From Curvivirga sp965219885 (lineage in GTDB: Bacteria > Pseudomonadota > Alphaproteobacteria > UBA8366 > Aestuariispiraceae), in NCBI RefSeq assembly GCF_965219885.1, contig NZ_CBDCOT010000009.1, forward strand, positions 1,860,001-1,924,000: DNA of 64,000 bases, read 5' to 3'. The translations under genes were made by a program, and so were the position numbers. How positions within the stretch are numbered: position 1 is the first letter of the stretch; each line of letters begins with the position of its first letter. Below, piece by piece: positions 44,582 to 54,100 of this stretch. Below the pieces are notes generated by a model. That model was given only the letters and a program-made list of their open reading frames with translations. It was not told where the DNA came from and did no database searches.

Positions 44582-45514
44582 ATGGATAAGAAGATGAAGC
44601 AATTACCGCCAATTGCTGCGATGCGTGCCTTGGAAGCTGCTGCACGTCATAAGAATTTTACGAAAACTGCAGATGAGTTGAATATTACTCAAAGTGCAAT
44701 TAGCCACCAAATTCGACATTTAGAAGACGTTTGGGGGTTTAAGTTGTTTGTTCGTCGAAAAGGCGGCTTAGAATTAACGCCAAAAGGAGATACGATTTCT
44801 CGTGTTATCCGCGGTTTTTTGGAGGATATGGAAAAAACGCTGGCATCTTTCGAGGATGCGGACAGAAGAGGTTCTCTTCGCGTAAGTTTATTGCAATCTT
44901 TTGCCGTGAACTGGATGGTGCCACGCTTGCCTGACTTTACGACGAAGCATCCAGATATTGATGTTTGGATTTCAACAAAGGAAGAAATTATAGATTTCGC
45001 TGACGAAGAAGTTGACGTTGCAATTCGACTGGGAGGTGGGAATTATCCAGATTTGTTTACAGAACTTCTTTTGCAAGAGAAGGTTTTTCCGGTTTGTGCG
45101 CCAAGCTTACTTGAAGAGTATGGTACACCAAAAGATCCAAGAGATCTTTTAAAGTTTCCACTGTTGTTAAGATTTAATGAGGGGCGCACGGCTACGTGGC
45201 AAGAGTGGTTTGAATATTCAGGGGTAACTGATGCTCCCTTGTCATTTGGGGCACGTTATCCCGATACGAATATGGCTTTGCAAGCGGCTATTAATGGGCA
45301 AGGTGTGGCCTTGGTACGTAGTGCGCATATGGAAAGAGAGTGGCAGGAAGGTCGTGTTGTACGTTTGTTGGAGGTGGATTATCAATCCCCTTCTTCCTAC
45401 TATTTTATTTGCCCTAAGGGACGTGAGAATGCACCGAAAATTAAAGCATTCCGTGAATGGGTGCTGGCACAGGCAAAAGTTGCTCAGGAAGAATATAAGC
45501 GGTTAGGTATCTAA
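44582..45514 (+). CDS. LysR-type transcriptional regulator, GcvA-like
   Basis: A 310-residue LysR regulator. The N-terminal helix-turn-helix is LEAAARHKNFTKTADELNIT-QSAISHQIRHLED and the effector-binding domain covers about 90-300 (NMALQAAINGQGVALVRSAH). It resembles the GcvA/AmpR branch. I use the ATG at 44582; the GTG at 44564 and an ATG at 44594 are also possible. It diverges from the hybrid kinase; its targets are not evident. Confidence 0.85.
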   Translation: MDKKMKQLPPIAAMRALEAAARHKNFTKTADELNITQSAISHQIRHLEDVWGFKLFVRRKGGLELTPKGDTISRVIRGFLEDMEKTLASFEDADRRGSLRVSLLQSFAVNWMVPRLPDFTTKHPDIDVWISTKEEIIDFADEEVDVAIRLGGGNYPDLFTELLLQEKVFPVCAPSLLEEYGTPKDPRDLLKFPLLLRFNEGRTATWQEWFEYSGVTDAPLSFGARYPDTNMALQAAINGQGVALVRSAHMEREWQEGRVVRLLEVDYQSPSSYYFICPKGRENAPKIKAFREWVLAQAKVAQEEYKRLGI

Positions 45515-45584
45515 GGAGGCTTGCGATTAAATGACGTTATTATCGTCATAAAACTTTCACTAGTTTCTTCTGGGAACAGGGTAT

Positions 45585-45697
45585 AAAAACACTGAGCCCC
45601 TAACCTGGGGGGAAGGGGCGGTTAGGGGCTCAGTTAACTACAGGAGTAAACTCACTGTCGCCGGGCGATATGGATTGGCTGCAATGCCCAGCTTATG
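45585..45697 (-). ncRNA. Candidate small RNA
   Basis: Read on the minus strand, a perfect 14-base-pair stem (ACTGAGCCCCTAAC / GTTAGGGGCTCAGT, 45591-45634) encloses a 16-base C-rich loop (CGCCCCTTCCCCCCAG) and runs into GTTTTT, a classic terminator. Upstream lie two more hairpins, around GAGTAAACTC (45644-45653) and TCGC-CGG-GCGA (45658-45668). About 13 bases further up is TTGGCATAACAAATGCAA (45724-45707), close to a sigma54 -24/-12 element with GG-N10-GC spacing. The product would be about 113 bases. The C-rich loop could pair with Shine-Dalgarno sequences. I cannot assign it to a known family. Confidence 0.42.
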
Positions 45698-45706
45698 TAA
45701 CTAATA

Positions 45707-45724
45707 TTGCATTTGTTATGCCAA
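45707..45724 (-). promoter_or_regulatory. Sigma54-like promoter element
   Basis: On the minus strand TTGGCATAACAAATGCAA matches the TTGGCAYR-N4-TTGCW pattern except for one T to A change before GC, with the required ten bases between GG and GC. It would start transcription near 45697, exactly in front of the hairpins of the candidate RNA. A single element of this length can arise by chance. Confidence 0.33.
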
Positions 45725-45839
45725 ACTTGTCAGGTCATGCCAAAACTTAATAAGTATATGAAAATAAACAACAAATAAATTACATTAAATTTTATGTAAC
45801 TTATTGCAAATTGCAAAATAGATGGGTTTTTGATATTTT

Positions 45840-45870
45840 ATTCGCATTATGCAAATTGCATTATGCGAAT
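45840..45870. repeat. Interlocked palindromes upstream of msrA
   Basis: A 31-base near-perfect inverted repeat (14 of 15 pairs) is built from three overlapping nine-base odd palindromes at a seven-base period: GCATTATGC (45844), GCAAATTGC (45851) and GCATTATGC (45858). Another GCAAATTGC lies at 45806-45814. A T6 run follows at 45872-45877, so the structure could also act as an AT-rich terminator. It is about 110 bases upstream of the msrA start and looks like an operator array. Confidence 0.45.
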
Positions 45871-45982
45871 ATTTTTTATAATTCACAAAAAAGTAACTGT
45901 AATTTGCTTGATAATTATTTACGAAGCACCCAACTATAACTTCTGACAAATAAAAAGAGATAAATAAGTAAGGAAGAGTGAA

Positions 45983-46465
45983 ATGAATATTGGCGTGAAA
46001 GATGAGAGAGCCATGTTTGGTGCGGGATGCTTTTGGGGGGTGGAGCACGCGTTTCGTCAAATGGATGGTGTCTTGGAAACATCGGTTGGATATAGTGGGG
46101 GGCATGTGAATGGTGCCAACTATAAAGAAGTATGTTCCGGGGAAACAGGACATGCCGAAGTTGTTTTTATTCGTTTTGATCCTTCGCGCATTGAGTATGA
46201 GGATCTTGTACGATCCTTCTTTGAATTACACGACCCTACCCAGTTAAATCGTCAGGGGCCGGATGTTGGTACGCAATATCGAAGTGCTATTTTTTATTTT
46301 GATGAGAAGCAGCGTGAATTGGCGCAAGCAACGAAAGAGGCATTGCAGCCAGCTTTTAACAATAATATTGTAACAGAGGTGACAGTGGCGGGTCCATTTT
46401 GGGAAGCAGAAGAATATCATCAGCAATATTTAGAAAAGAAAGGTGTGAGTTCCTGTCGAATTTAG
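45983..46465 (+). CDS. msrA: Peptide methionine-(S)-S-oxide reductase
   Basis: Repairs oxidised methionine in proteins. The 160-residue protein has the catalytic motif GAGCFWGVEHAF (Cys16), the YSGG segment, GETGHAEVVF and DVGTQYRSAIFYFDE. A single resolving-type cysteine remains near the C-terminus (SSCRI). AGGAAGAGTG precedes the ATG. It has its own terminator and an unusual palindromic region upstream. Confidence 0.95.
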   Translation: MNIGVKDERAMFGAGCFWGVEHAFRQMDGVLETSVGYSGGHVNGANYKEVCSGETGHAEVVFIRFDPSRIEYEDLVRSFFELHDPTQLNRQGPDVGTQYRSAIFYFDEKQRELAQATKEALQPAFNNNIVTEVTVAGPFWEAEEYHQQYLEKKGVSSCRI

Positions 46466-46488
46466 GTGAACTCAACATTCTGATCTTG

Positions 46489-46511
46489 AGGCTCCTCTGG
46501 GAGCCTTTTTT
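46489..46511 (+). terminator. Terminator after msrA
   Basis: AGGCTCC and GGAGCCT pair around TCTG and are followed by TTTTT, 24 bases past the msrA stop codon. Confidence 0.85.
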
Positions 46512-46582
46512 ATTGATCTTATCTATATATAAGCATAGTTTCGCCCAAGAAACCTTTTAGGATATATGCAAAGGTAACGCTT

Positions 46583-47209
46583 ATGATTGATCAAGCAACC
46601 CTATTCACATATGTGGCGATTTTGTTTGGCTTTGTGTTGATTCCAGGGCCTGCGGTCATTTTTACTCTGGCACAGGCAAGTCGTAGTGGTACGAAAGTGG
46701 GCGTCTCTACGGGCTTTGGTATTGCGGCAGGTGATTTAGTGCATACTGCCATGGCTGTCCTTGGCTTATCTGCAATTATTCAAACCTCTGCTTTGGCATT
46801 TACAATTGTTAAAATCGCAGGGGCTACCTATCTTTTATATTTGGGCATAAAAGCTATTTTTGCGAAAGTCGAAGCCATTGAACTGAATGGTGGTAAGGCA
46901 GTAACGGCAAGGCAGGCCTTTCGCCAAGGTGCAATTGCAGAAATTACAAATCCTAAAACAGCGATGTTTTTCCTAGCGTTTCTACCGCAATTTGTGAAAC
47001 CGGAAAATGGATCTGCAGCTTTGCAATTAACAACATTGGGTGTCCTGTTTGTTGTTATTGGGATGGGGAGCACTTTACTGGTGGCTTTTTCCGCAGGTGC
47101 GATGAGCCGTTTCTTACAACGAAATCAATTTGTGATGCGTTGGCAGGGAAAAGTTGTCGGCTGTATTTATTGGGCGTTAGGTATTCGTCTGGCTTTTCAA
47201 GAAAAATAG
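46583..47209 (+). CDS. LysE/RhtB family exporter
   Basis: A 208-residue membrane protein with five or six helices and the family signature IPGPAVIFTLAQASRSGTKVG at its start, followed by FGIAAGDLVHTAMAVLG and ITNPKTAMFFLAFLPQFV. These proteins export amino acids or related metabolites. It converges on the sufE gene and stands alone; the substrate is not readable from sequence. Confidence 0.9.
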   Translation: MIDQATLFTYVAILFGFVLIPGPAVIFTLAQASRSGTKVGVSTGFGIAAGDLVHTAMAVLGLSAIIQTSALAFTIVKIAGATYLLYLGIKAIFAKVEAIELNGGKAVTARQAFRQGAIAEITNPKTAMFFLAFLPQFVKPENGSAALQLTTLGVLFVVIGMGSTLLVAFSAGAMSRFLQRNQFVMRWQGKVVGCIYWALGIRLAFQEK

Positions 47210-47215
47210 TTAACC

Positions 47216-47638
47216 TCAGTTGAGCGCCTCTGATGCATCGCGGCGGATACGCTCAACCATTGAAACCAATCCATTGCGGCGGTTTGGGCTGAGATGCTGA
47301 TCTAAACCAACTTGAGCTAGCACGGCTATAGCGTCAGTGTCCGCAATATAACTTGGGCTTTTTCCGTCATAAATTGCCATAAGCACGGCGATTAAACCTT
47401 TTACAATAAAAGCGTCGGAATCTGCATTAAAGCGCATGATTGTATTGTTTTCTTCTAAACGACTTGTGACCCATACTTGGCTCATGCAGCCACGGACTTT
47501 ATTTTGCTCAATCATTTCCTCTTCGGGCATTGGGGCCATTTTTTTGCCAAGATCAATGATGTAACTGAAGCGATCATCCCAATCGTCAAAAAGTTCAAAA
47601 TTGTCTATTAGTTCTTCGATTGTAATTGCTTCAGACAT
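47216..47638 (-). CDS. sufE: Cysteine desulfuration protein SufE
   Basis: Accepts sulfur from the cysteine desulfurase SufS and passes it on for iron-sulfur cluster assembly. The 140-residue protein begins MSEAITIEELIDNFELFDDW and carries the acceptor cysteine in KVRGCMSQVW (Cys51, as in E. coli). I use the ATG at 47638; an in-frame start at 47671 adds 11 residues foreign to the family. It lies apart from other suf genes here. Confidence 0.93.
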   Translation of the reverse strand: MSEAITIEELIDNFELFDDWDDRFSYIIDLGKKMAPMPEEEMIEQNKVRGCMSQVWVTSRLEENNTIMRFNADSDAFIVKGLIAVLMAIYDGKSPSYIADTDAIAVLAQVGLDQHLSPNRRNGLVSMVERIRRDASEALN

Positions 47639-47704
47639 GTAGAGGCCCTTTTTAAGAGTTGTGATCTTCAAATAGCGAGGCTGACCGATTTTTACAAGGG
47701 TGGA

Positions 47705-48211
47705 TTATAGGCTGGTGGCTGCTCTGGCTGCTTGGTCATATAGGCCCGATAGAGCGCGTAAATGTTTTGCAAGCTGTTTTATTTCATCTGGATCAAAGCC
47801 GCCAATTGCGTCAAATGAGTCAACAAGACAGGCTTCGCGTATTTTGCGATATTCACTGCACAGTTGAGTGCCTTGATCTGAGGTTTTATAAAATTGTTCT
47901 TTACCTCGTTTTTTGCGTGTAATGAGTTCTGCTTTTAAAAGTTTTTTAAGGGCATAATTAACAGTATGGGTATCTTCTACATTTAGGGTAAAGCATATAT
48001 CGGAGAGACGTTTTTCGCGATCCCTGTGGTTGCAGCTGTGAAGAACAAGAATTTCCAGTGGGCTAAGCTCTTGATGCCCTGCGGCACCCATGCATCTCTG
48101 CATCCAGCGGGAAAAGGCGTGCCCTGCGATAATAAGGCCAAATTCATATTCGGAAAGTTCCGCTGCTTTTTCCGAAACAAGATGAGCAGAAGAAACAATC
48201 GGGTCAGACAT
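47705..48211 (-). CDS. MarR-like winged-helix regulator
   Basis: A 168-residue winged-helix DNA-binding protein of the alphaproteobacterial group annotated as MarR-like. It has HAFSRWMQRCMGAAGHQELS, the helix-turn-helix region LSDICFTLNVEDTHTVNYALKKLLKAELI and the wing TRKKRGKEQFYKTSDQG. It precedes sufE on the same strand with a 66-base gap. No operator was identified. Confidence 0.82.
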   Translation of the reverse strand: MSDPIVSSAHLVSEKAAELSEYEFGLIIAGHAFSRWMQRCMGAAGHQELSPLEILVLHSCNHRDREKRLSDICFTLNVEDTHTVNYALKKLLKAELITRKKRGKEQFYKTSDQGTQLCSEYRKIREACLVDSFDAIGGFDPDEIKQLAKHLRALSGLYDQAARAATSL

Positions 48212-48298
48212 GATTATAAATCCTTTTAAAATTCAAACCTATAAAAACATGCTATGCAGATGCTTGCAAGACATCGAATATATATGACAATTGTCTGG

Positions 48299-48931
48299 TT
48301 AAGATGTTGATTTCTTGTATATCGCTGTCGCTATACCCATCGCAACAAGGGCGCTTCCGCCCAAGCGAGAAAACCATTGAAAAACTGATGGCTTCGCAAT
48401 TCTTTGACGAAGCTTATCGGCAAGAAATGCATAGGTTAAAACCGTGATTGAGGCTAGGCTGATAAAGGTAAGTATAAGGATTGTAAATTGTGGCAGTAAG
48501 GCAGTTTCTACATTGATAAACTGCGGGACAAAAGCAATGAAAAATACAATGGATTTGGGATTTAAAGCTGTAATGGCTGATGCATGTCCAAATATCTTCC
48601 AGAACGAAGTCTCTGTTTGATTTTCTATATCGTCAAGTTGAGTTGTTGCGGCAGATCGAAAGAGTTTTATGCCTAAATATACTAAATATGCTGCGCCAAT
48701 CCATTTTAGGGCTGTGAAGAGGCTTGCTGAGGTCAGTAAAATACCGCCTAACCCAGCCAGAGATGCGGTCATGGCAATTAAATCTCCCAGAGCAGCGCCC
48801 GCAGCAGTGGCGAGGCCGGTTTTGCGCCCTTGGCTTAAGGCATAACTGAGGACCAGAAGTATTGTGGGGCCAGGAATGAGTAGTAAGGCAGTGGACGCGA
48901 TGACAAATGCAAACCAGACTTCAATACTCAT
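48299..48931 (-). CDS. LysE/RhtB family exporter
   Basis: A 210-residue relative of the exporter at 46583-47209, with LIPGPTILLVLSYALSQGRKTGL and GAALGDLIAMTASLAG, then ITALNPKSIVFFIAFVPQFI. Predicted six helices; the two proteins differ enough to be old paralogues rather than a recent duplication. It ends the leftward group after the chemoreceptor gene, 15 bases away, with which it may be co-transcribed. Confidence 0.9.
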   Translation of the reverse strand: MSIEVWFAFVIASTALLLIPGPTILLVLSYALSQGRKTGLATAAGAALGDLIAMTASLAGLGGILLTSASLFTALKWIGAAYLVYLGIKLFRSAATTQLDDIENQTETSFWKIFGHASAITALNPKSIVFFIAFVPQFINVETALLPQFTILILTFISLASITVLTYAFLADKLRQRIAKPSVFQWFSRLGGSALVAMGIATAIYKKSTS

Positions 48932-48946
48932 TCCTTAATCTCCCAT

Positions 48947-50941
48947 TTAATCTGCGGCTGCGCTCGCCGATTGTGCTAGTTCAACATCATTCATGAAATG
49001 CAAGTGTAGCAAATGATCGCCAATAGAGACAACCTTTGCACTTACAGATCGTCCACCTAAGCTTGGTGCGGATAAGGTGACCATTGTCCCAATAGGGATG
49101 TCTTCCTGACCTTCAATAGCGGCGCCATGATCGGAAATGTCAAATAGATGTACGTTCCTTGTCCCGAACTTGCCAGCCTCAAGCTTGCCGTCTTCATTTG
49201 TCTTGCGACGGCCCGATTTTCGACGTTCTACATCCTTGGTAGTACTGCGCACGATCTGAATGAGGCTACGGCGTAGTCTTTCCACATCATCTAGAACAGA
49301 GCTCGCAACGCCATTTACTTCTTGTGCCAGAGCCGAGGAAGAATGGGCTTCATGTGATACATCGGTGATCCGGTCCGCTACTTCTTGTGAAGCGCGTGTG
49401 CTTTCATTCACACTATGGGATATCTCTTGTGTTGCACTGCTTTGTTGATCAATTGCGGATGCAATGGTGGAGGCAGTATCAGATAATTCATGCACGGTGC
49501 CTGTAATGTTCGACATAGCTTTCACGCAAGCATTTGTATCATGCTGCATCTGTCCGATGCGTTTTGTGATATCTTCAGTTGCGGATGCGGTTTGGTTGGC
49601 AAGGCTTTTAACCTCATTGGCAACTACGGCAAATCCTTTACCTGCCTCGCCTGCACGGGCCGCTTCAATAGTTGCATTGAGTGCTAGTAGGTTGGTTTGA
49701 TTTGCGATATTCATGATCAGACTAACAACTTCTTCGATCTCCTGAGAGCCGCGATTGAGTTGTTGAACCATCTCACTTACCTCAATGGCTTCATTGGCGG
49801 AACGAGAGGCTATTTCATTTTGAGAGATAACTTGTCGTTGGATTTCGCGAATGGATGCAGATAGTTCTTCTGATGCTGCTGCAACGGTTTCTGCACTTCT
49901 TAAGGATTCTTCTGCCGCGGCAGCAACGCTTTGGGCATTTACATCAACTTTGGAGGCGGAATCATACATTTTATCTGTATCATCTTTCATGCCTTCGGAT
50001 CGTTCTGCCACTTGTGCTACAACTTGTTTGGTTTCTTCCTCAATCGTGTTAGCCATGGATAGCAGGGATGCTGCACGGCTACGCTCTGCTTCGGCGCGTT
50101 CCTGTTCGCGTTCCTTTTGCAAGTGGTCTTGGGCAACAAGGCTATCTTTAAATTGTCCGACCGCCCCATACATTTGTCCCATTTCACTGCGAGAATGACC
50201 TTCCGGGGTGGATATGGTCAAATTCCCATGCATTAATTCAGACATGATATCAACGACGCGGCTGATTGGGCCGGAGATAGATTTTACAGCTACAAATGAG
50301 ATGAGTAATACGAGACCTAAACCTGCGGTAAGTGAGATAGCGACAATAATGATTTTTGCTTGCAGAACATCAGCAAAGAGAGCTTCTAAATCGCTTGTGT
50401 AAAGGCCGGTACCTACAACCCATCCCCAAGGTTCGAATTTGCGTACGTAAGAGATTTTTTTGACTGGTTCTGCTTCGCCTGGTTTGGGCCACATATATTC
50501 AACGAAACCTGCGCCGTCGCGTTTTAAGACTGTCTTATTCATTTCTGCGAATAGGGCAGTGCCTTCTGGGTCTTTCATGTCTTTTACATTTTGACCTTCG
50601 AGTTTTGCCGCAAATGGATGCATGATCATCATATGGTCCAGATCGTGAATCCAAACATATTGATTGCCATCATATCGTAGCTGGCGGAGCGTTTCCCGAG
50701 CTTCGCGTTTGGCTTCTTCTTCTGAAATTTCACCTGCCTTGAAGCGTTCATATTCGTAAGAAATGATACTATGTGAGGAATCTACAACGTGATTTAGAAC
50801 GGTTGTAGATTGATTAAAAAGTGCAGATTGTAAATTTAAAATACTAAATCCAGAAAGTACAATTAGACCAAGTGTAGGTATCAATAATATGATTGCTAAC
50901 TTTTGCCAAATTTTTGGTGCAATAATCTCTAGAAGTTTCAT
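48947..50941 (-). CDS. Methyl-accepting chemotaxis protein with sCache_2 and C-terminal PilZ
   Basis: A 664-residue chemoreceptor. Two membrane helices (about 14-34 and 195-217) flank a periplasmic sCache_2 domain (GNQYVWIHDLDHMMIMHP, PWGWVVGTGLYTSDLE). HAMP follows, then the signalling domain with the conserved hairpin tip (ISNQTNLLALNATIEAARAG-type sequence, seen here as IANQTNLLALNATIEAARAG). The last 100 residues are a PilZ domain with RRKSGRR and the DISDHGAAIEG motif, which bind cyclic di-GMP in the family. Azospirillum Tlp1 has this plan and links c-di-GMP to aerotaxis. The Shine-Dalgarno lies in a possible long-range stem. Confidence 0.92.
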   Translation of the reverse strand: MKLLEIIAPKIWQKLAIILLIPTLGLIVLSGFSILNLQSALFNQSTTVLNHVVDSSHSIISYEYERFKAGEISEEEAKREARETLRQLRYDGNQYVWIHDLDHMMIMHPFAAKLEGQNVKDMKDPEGTALFAEMNKTVLKRDGAGFVEYMWPKPGEAEPVKKISYVRKFEPWGWVVGTGLYTSDLEALFADVLQAKIIIVAISLTAGLGLVLLISFVAVKSISGPISRVVDIMSELMHGNLTISTPEGHSRSEMGQMYGAVGQFKDSLVAQDHLQKEREQERAEAERSRAASLLSMANTIEEETKQVVAQVAERSEGMKDDTDKMYDSASKVDVNAQSVAAAAEESLRSAETVAAASEELSASIREIQRQVISQNEIASRSANEAIEVSEMVQQLNRGSQEIEEVVSLIMNIANQTNLLALNATIEAARAGEAGKGFAVVANEVKSLANQTASATEDITKRIGQMQHDTNACVKAMSNITGTVHELSDTASTIASAIDQQSSATQEISHSVNESTRASQEVADRITDVSHEAHSSSALAQEVNGVASSVLDDVERLRRSLIQIVRSTTKDVERRKSGRRKTNEDGKLEAGKFGTRNVHLFDISDHGAAIEGQEDIPIGTMVTLSAPSLGGRSVSAKVVSIGDHLLHLHFMNDVELAQSASAAAD

Positions 50942-50946
50942 GATAT

Positions 50947-51067
50947 GCCAAATCCCAACATGATATGCTTGTTTTATATGACAAATCCATCTTTACGAGG
51001 TCTTTTAAATGCCTCTTTGATAGGATTTACTATACCCTTTTAACCATATCTTCAATAGGGATTTGGC
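50947..51067 (-). promoter_or_regulatory. Leader with stem over the chemoreceptor ribosome binding site
   Basis: GGGATTTGGC on the minus strand, immediately upstream of the chemoreceptor ATG, pairs perfectly over ten bases with GCCAAATCCC about 110 bases upstream (plus coordinates 50947-50956 and 51058-51067). An imperfect hairpin fills the interval (AAATCC at 50983 with GGATTT at 51023, GAGG with CCTC). The arrangement would hide the ribosome binding site. A TTGAAG/TATAGT promoter-like pair (15-base spacing, minus 51055-51029) inside the interval would instead make a transcript lacking the distal arm. Confidence 0.35.
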
Positions 51068-51126
51068 TTTTTTCTGAAATATTACTTATGGCACCTTTGG
51101 AATGTTATTTTTTAATTATTAAAATT

Positions 51127-54100
51127 TTACTTTTGGATGCCGTATCCACCACCACCCGGGGTGTGCAGAACAAAGATATCGCCATTCTCAACGGTGGCTT
51201 TGCCAGTCGCTGCAAGCTCAGTGATTTGTCCATCGCTATGCTCAACCCAATTCTCGCCAGCTTTACCTGATTGGCCCCCATTCATACCATATGGGGCATG
51301 TTTTCTACGGTTCGCCAAAATAACGACTTCCATCTTTTCGAGGAATTTAAGGCGTCGGATGGTGCCATCTCCGCCGCGATATTGGCCTTTGCCGCCAGAT
51401 CCTCTGCGGATTTCAAAACTATCCAATTGCACAGGAAAGCGCCATTCTAGTATTTCTGGATCAGTTAAGCGGGAATTGGTCATATGGGTGTGAACTGCAT
51501 CGCAACCATCAAAGCCGTTACCTGCACCTGCACCACCACAAACGGTTTCATAATATTGGAATTGGTCATTCCCGAATGTGGTATTATTCATTGTACCTTG
51601 GGCACCTGCCATGACACCTAAGGCGCCATAAACCGCATCTGTGACAGCTTGAGAAGTTTCCACATTACCTGCAACGACTGCTGCGGGGTATTTGGGGTTT
51701 AGCATAGAGCCTTCTGGAATAATAAGTTCGATAGGCTTTAAGCATCCCTCATTCATTGGGATGTCATCATCAACCAAAGTACGGAAAACATACAGAACAG
51801 CTGCACGGCATACCGCTGAAGGGGCGTTAAAGTTGGTTGGTCGTTGCTCGCTGGTACCTGTGAAATCCACTTTTGCGGATCGGGTTGCCTTGTTAATGGA
51901 TACTGTTGCTTTAATCTGGCTTCCATCATCCATGGGGTAGGTGAATTCGCCATCTTTAAGAACATCAATGACGCGTCGAACAGATTCTTCTGCATTATCC
52001 TGTACATGGTTCATATAGGCCTGAACCGTTGGTAGGCTGAAATGATCTACCATGCGACGCAATTCTTGGACGCCTTTTTCATTTGCAGCGACCTGTGCAT
52101 GGATATCTGCTAAATTTTGAGAGGGATTGCGCGCTGGGTATTTGCCGCTGCTAAGAAGGTCAACAAATTCTTTCTCTTGGAACTTACCTTGATCAATAAG
52201 TTTGAAATTATCAATAAGAATACCTTCTTCTTCCACAGTGGTGGAATTAGGTGGCATGGAACCCGGGGTTAGGCCACCAATGTCGGCTTGGTGTCCACGA
52301 CTGCCTACATAGAATAAAATTTCTTTGCCATCTTCATCAAAAACAGGCGTTACAACGGTTACATCCGGTAGATGAGTGCCACCATTATATGGGGCGTTAA
52401 GGACATAAACATCGCCAGCTTTAATTTTCCCTTTATTGCCATCAATAACGGCGCGAATACTTTCACCCATGGAGCCGAGATGTACAGGCATATGAGGGGC
52501 ATTGGCGATAAGTTGGCCCTTGTCATCAAAGATTGCACAAGAGAAATCGAGGCGTTCTTTGATATTTACAGAATAGGCTGTGTTTTGGAGACGGAAACCC
52601 ATCTGTTCAGCGATGGACATAAATAGATTGTTGAAAACTTCTAGCATTACAGGATCGCAGCTGGTACCGATTGCCTCTGTGCGGGCAAGTGGAATGATAC
52701 GTGTTAATACCAAATCCCCGATATTTGAAACCTCTGCTTCCCAGCCTGGCTCAATCACATTAGTACCAGTTTTTTCACGGATGATAGCTGGGCCTTGGAT
52801 TTTCGAGCCTGCAGGTAAAAGGTCACGGTCAAAAACTGGGGCATTTTGATGATTACCCGCCATAAAGCAGTCTACTTTAGCTAAGGGGGTGCTATTGGTT
52901 TCTGTTAATTCCAAAGCTTTAGGATCGGTCTGATAACTTTGACCAATTGTTTCGGTTGCTGCTGTTTCTGCGATAAGTGCTTTGCCTTCCATATTAAAGC
53001 CAAAGCGTTCGCGATAAGCTTCTTCAAACTCTTTTTCCATCTCAGGAATAGATGCAAAAGTAACCTCTAGGGCATTGTCGGAACCATCATAGCGTAAATG
53101 TAATTTACGTAATGTCATAAGCTTTTCTTCGGCGATATCTTGCGCGCGAACTTCTTCTTCGCATTCAATCGCTAGATTATCCAAAGACTTGGATAAGGTG
53201 GTAAGATGGTCTTCCGATAAAGGAAGCTCAACAGATTTTTCACGCATCGCACGCACATCGGCTAAACCCATACCAAAGGCGGAAAGAACGCCTGCAAATG
53301 GGTGTAATAAAACCTTTGTCATGCCAAGTGCATCTGCAACAAGACATGCATGTTGTCCGCCGGCACCGCCAAAGCTGGTCAAAGTATATTCAGTTACATC
53401 ATAACCCCGTTGAACAGAGATTTTCTTGATGGCATTTGCCATATTTTCAACGGCGATTTTTAAGAAACCTTCCGCAACTTCATGGGCCGTACGTTTATCG
53501 CCTGTTGCTTTTTCAATTTCTGCTGCCATTGCGGTGAATTTTTGGGCGACTACATCTTTATCTAATGGTTCATCTTGATTGGGACCGAAGACAGGAGGGA
53601 AAAAATCCGGCTGCAATTTGCCAAGCATCACATTGCAATCGGTTACAGTAAGTGGGCCGCCACGACGATAAGCCGCGGGCCCTGGGTTTGCACCTGCACT
53701 TTCTGGGCCGACACGATAACGTCCTCCATCAAAGTGGCAAATTGACCCGCCGCCTGCAGCAACTGTGTGGATTTGCATCATGGGTGCACGCATGCGAACG
53801 CCAGCCACTTGTGTTTCAAAGGCGCGTTCATAAATACCATTGTAATGGGCCACATCTGTAGATGTGCCACCCATATCAAATGTGATAATTTTATCAAATC
53901 CTGCTTGTTCGGAGGTTCTAACAGATCCAACAATACCACCTGCGGGGCCGGAAAGGATGGCATCCTTTCCTTGGAACAGTTTCGCATCGGTAAGGCCGCC
54001 ATTTGATTGCATGAATTGTAGGCGCACATCACCTAATTCATCAGCAACTTGTTCAACATAGCGACGCAAGATAGGAGACAGATAAGCATCCACAACGGTT

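Larger units (their letters stand above)
45515..45982. other. 468-base intergenic region rich in dyads
   Basis: This is the longest gap in the window. It contains, in order: a short dyad ATGACG/CGTCAT (45531-45549) after the LysR stop; a candidate minus-strand small RNA with terminator and promoter-like element (45585-45724); a repeat of ATGCCAAA (45718-45725 and 45737-45744); and interlocked palindromes (45806-45870) in front of msrA. I find no credible coding frame. Confidence 0.6.

Noticed and set aside
45785..46153. Minus-strand frame across the msrA start
   Set aside because: It overlaps the palindromes and the clearly coding start of msrA on the other strand.
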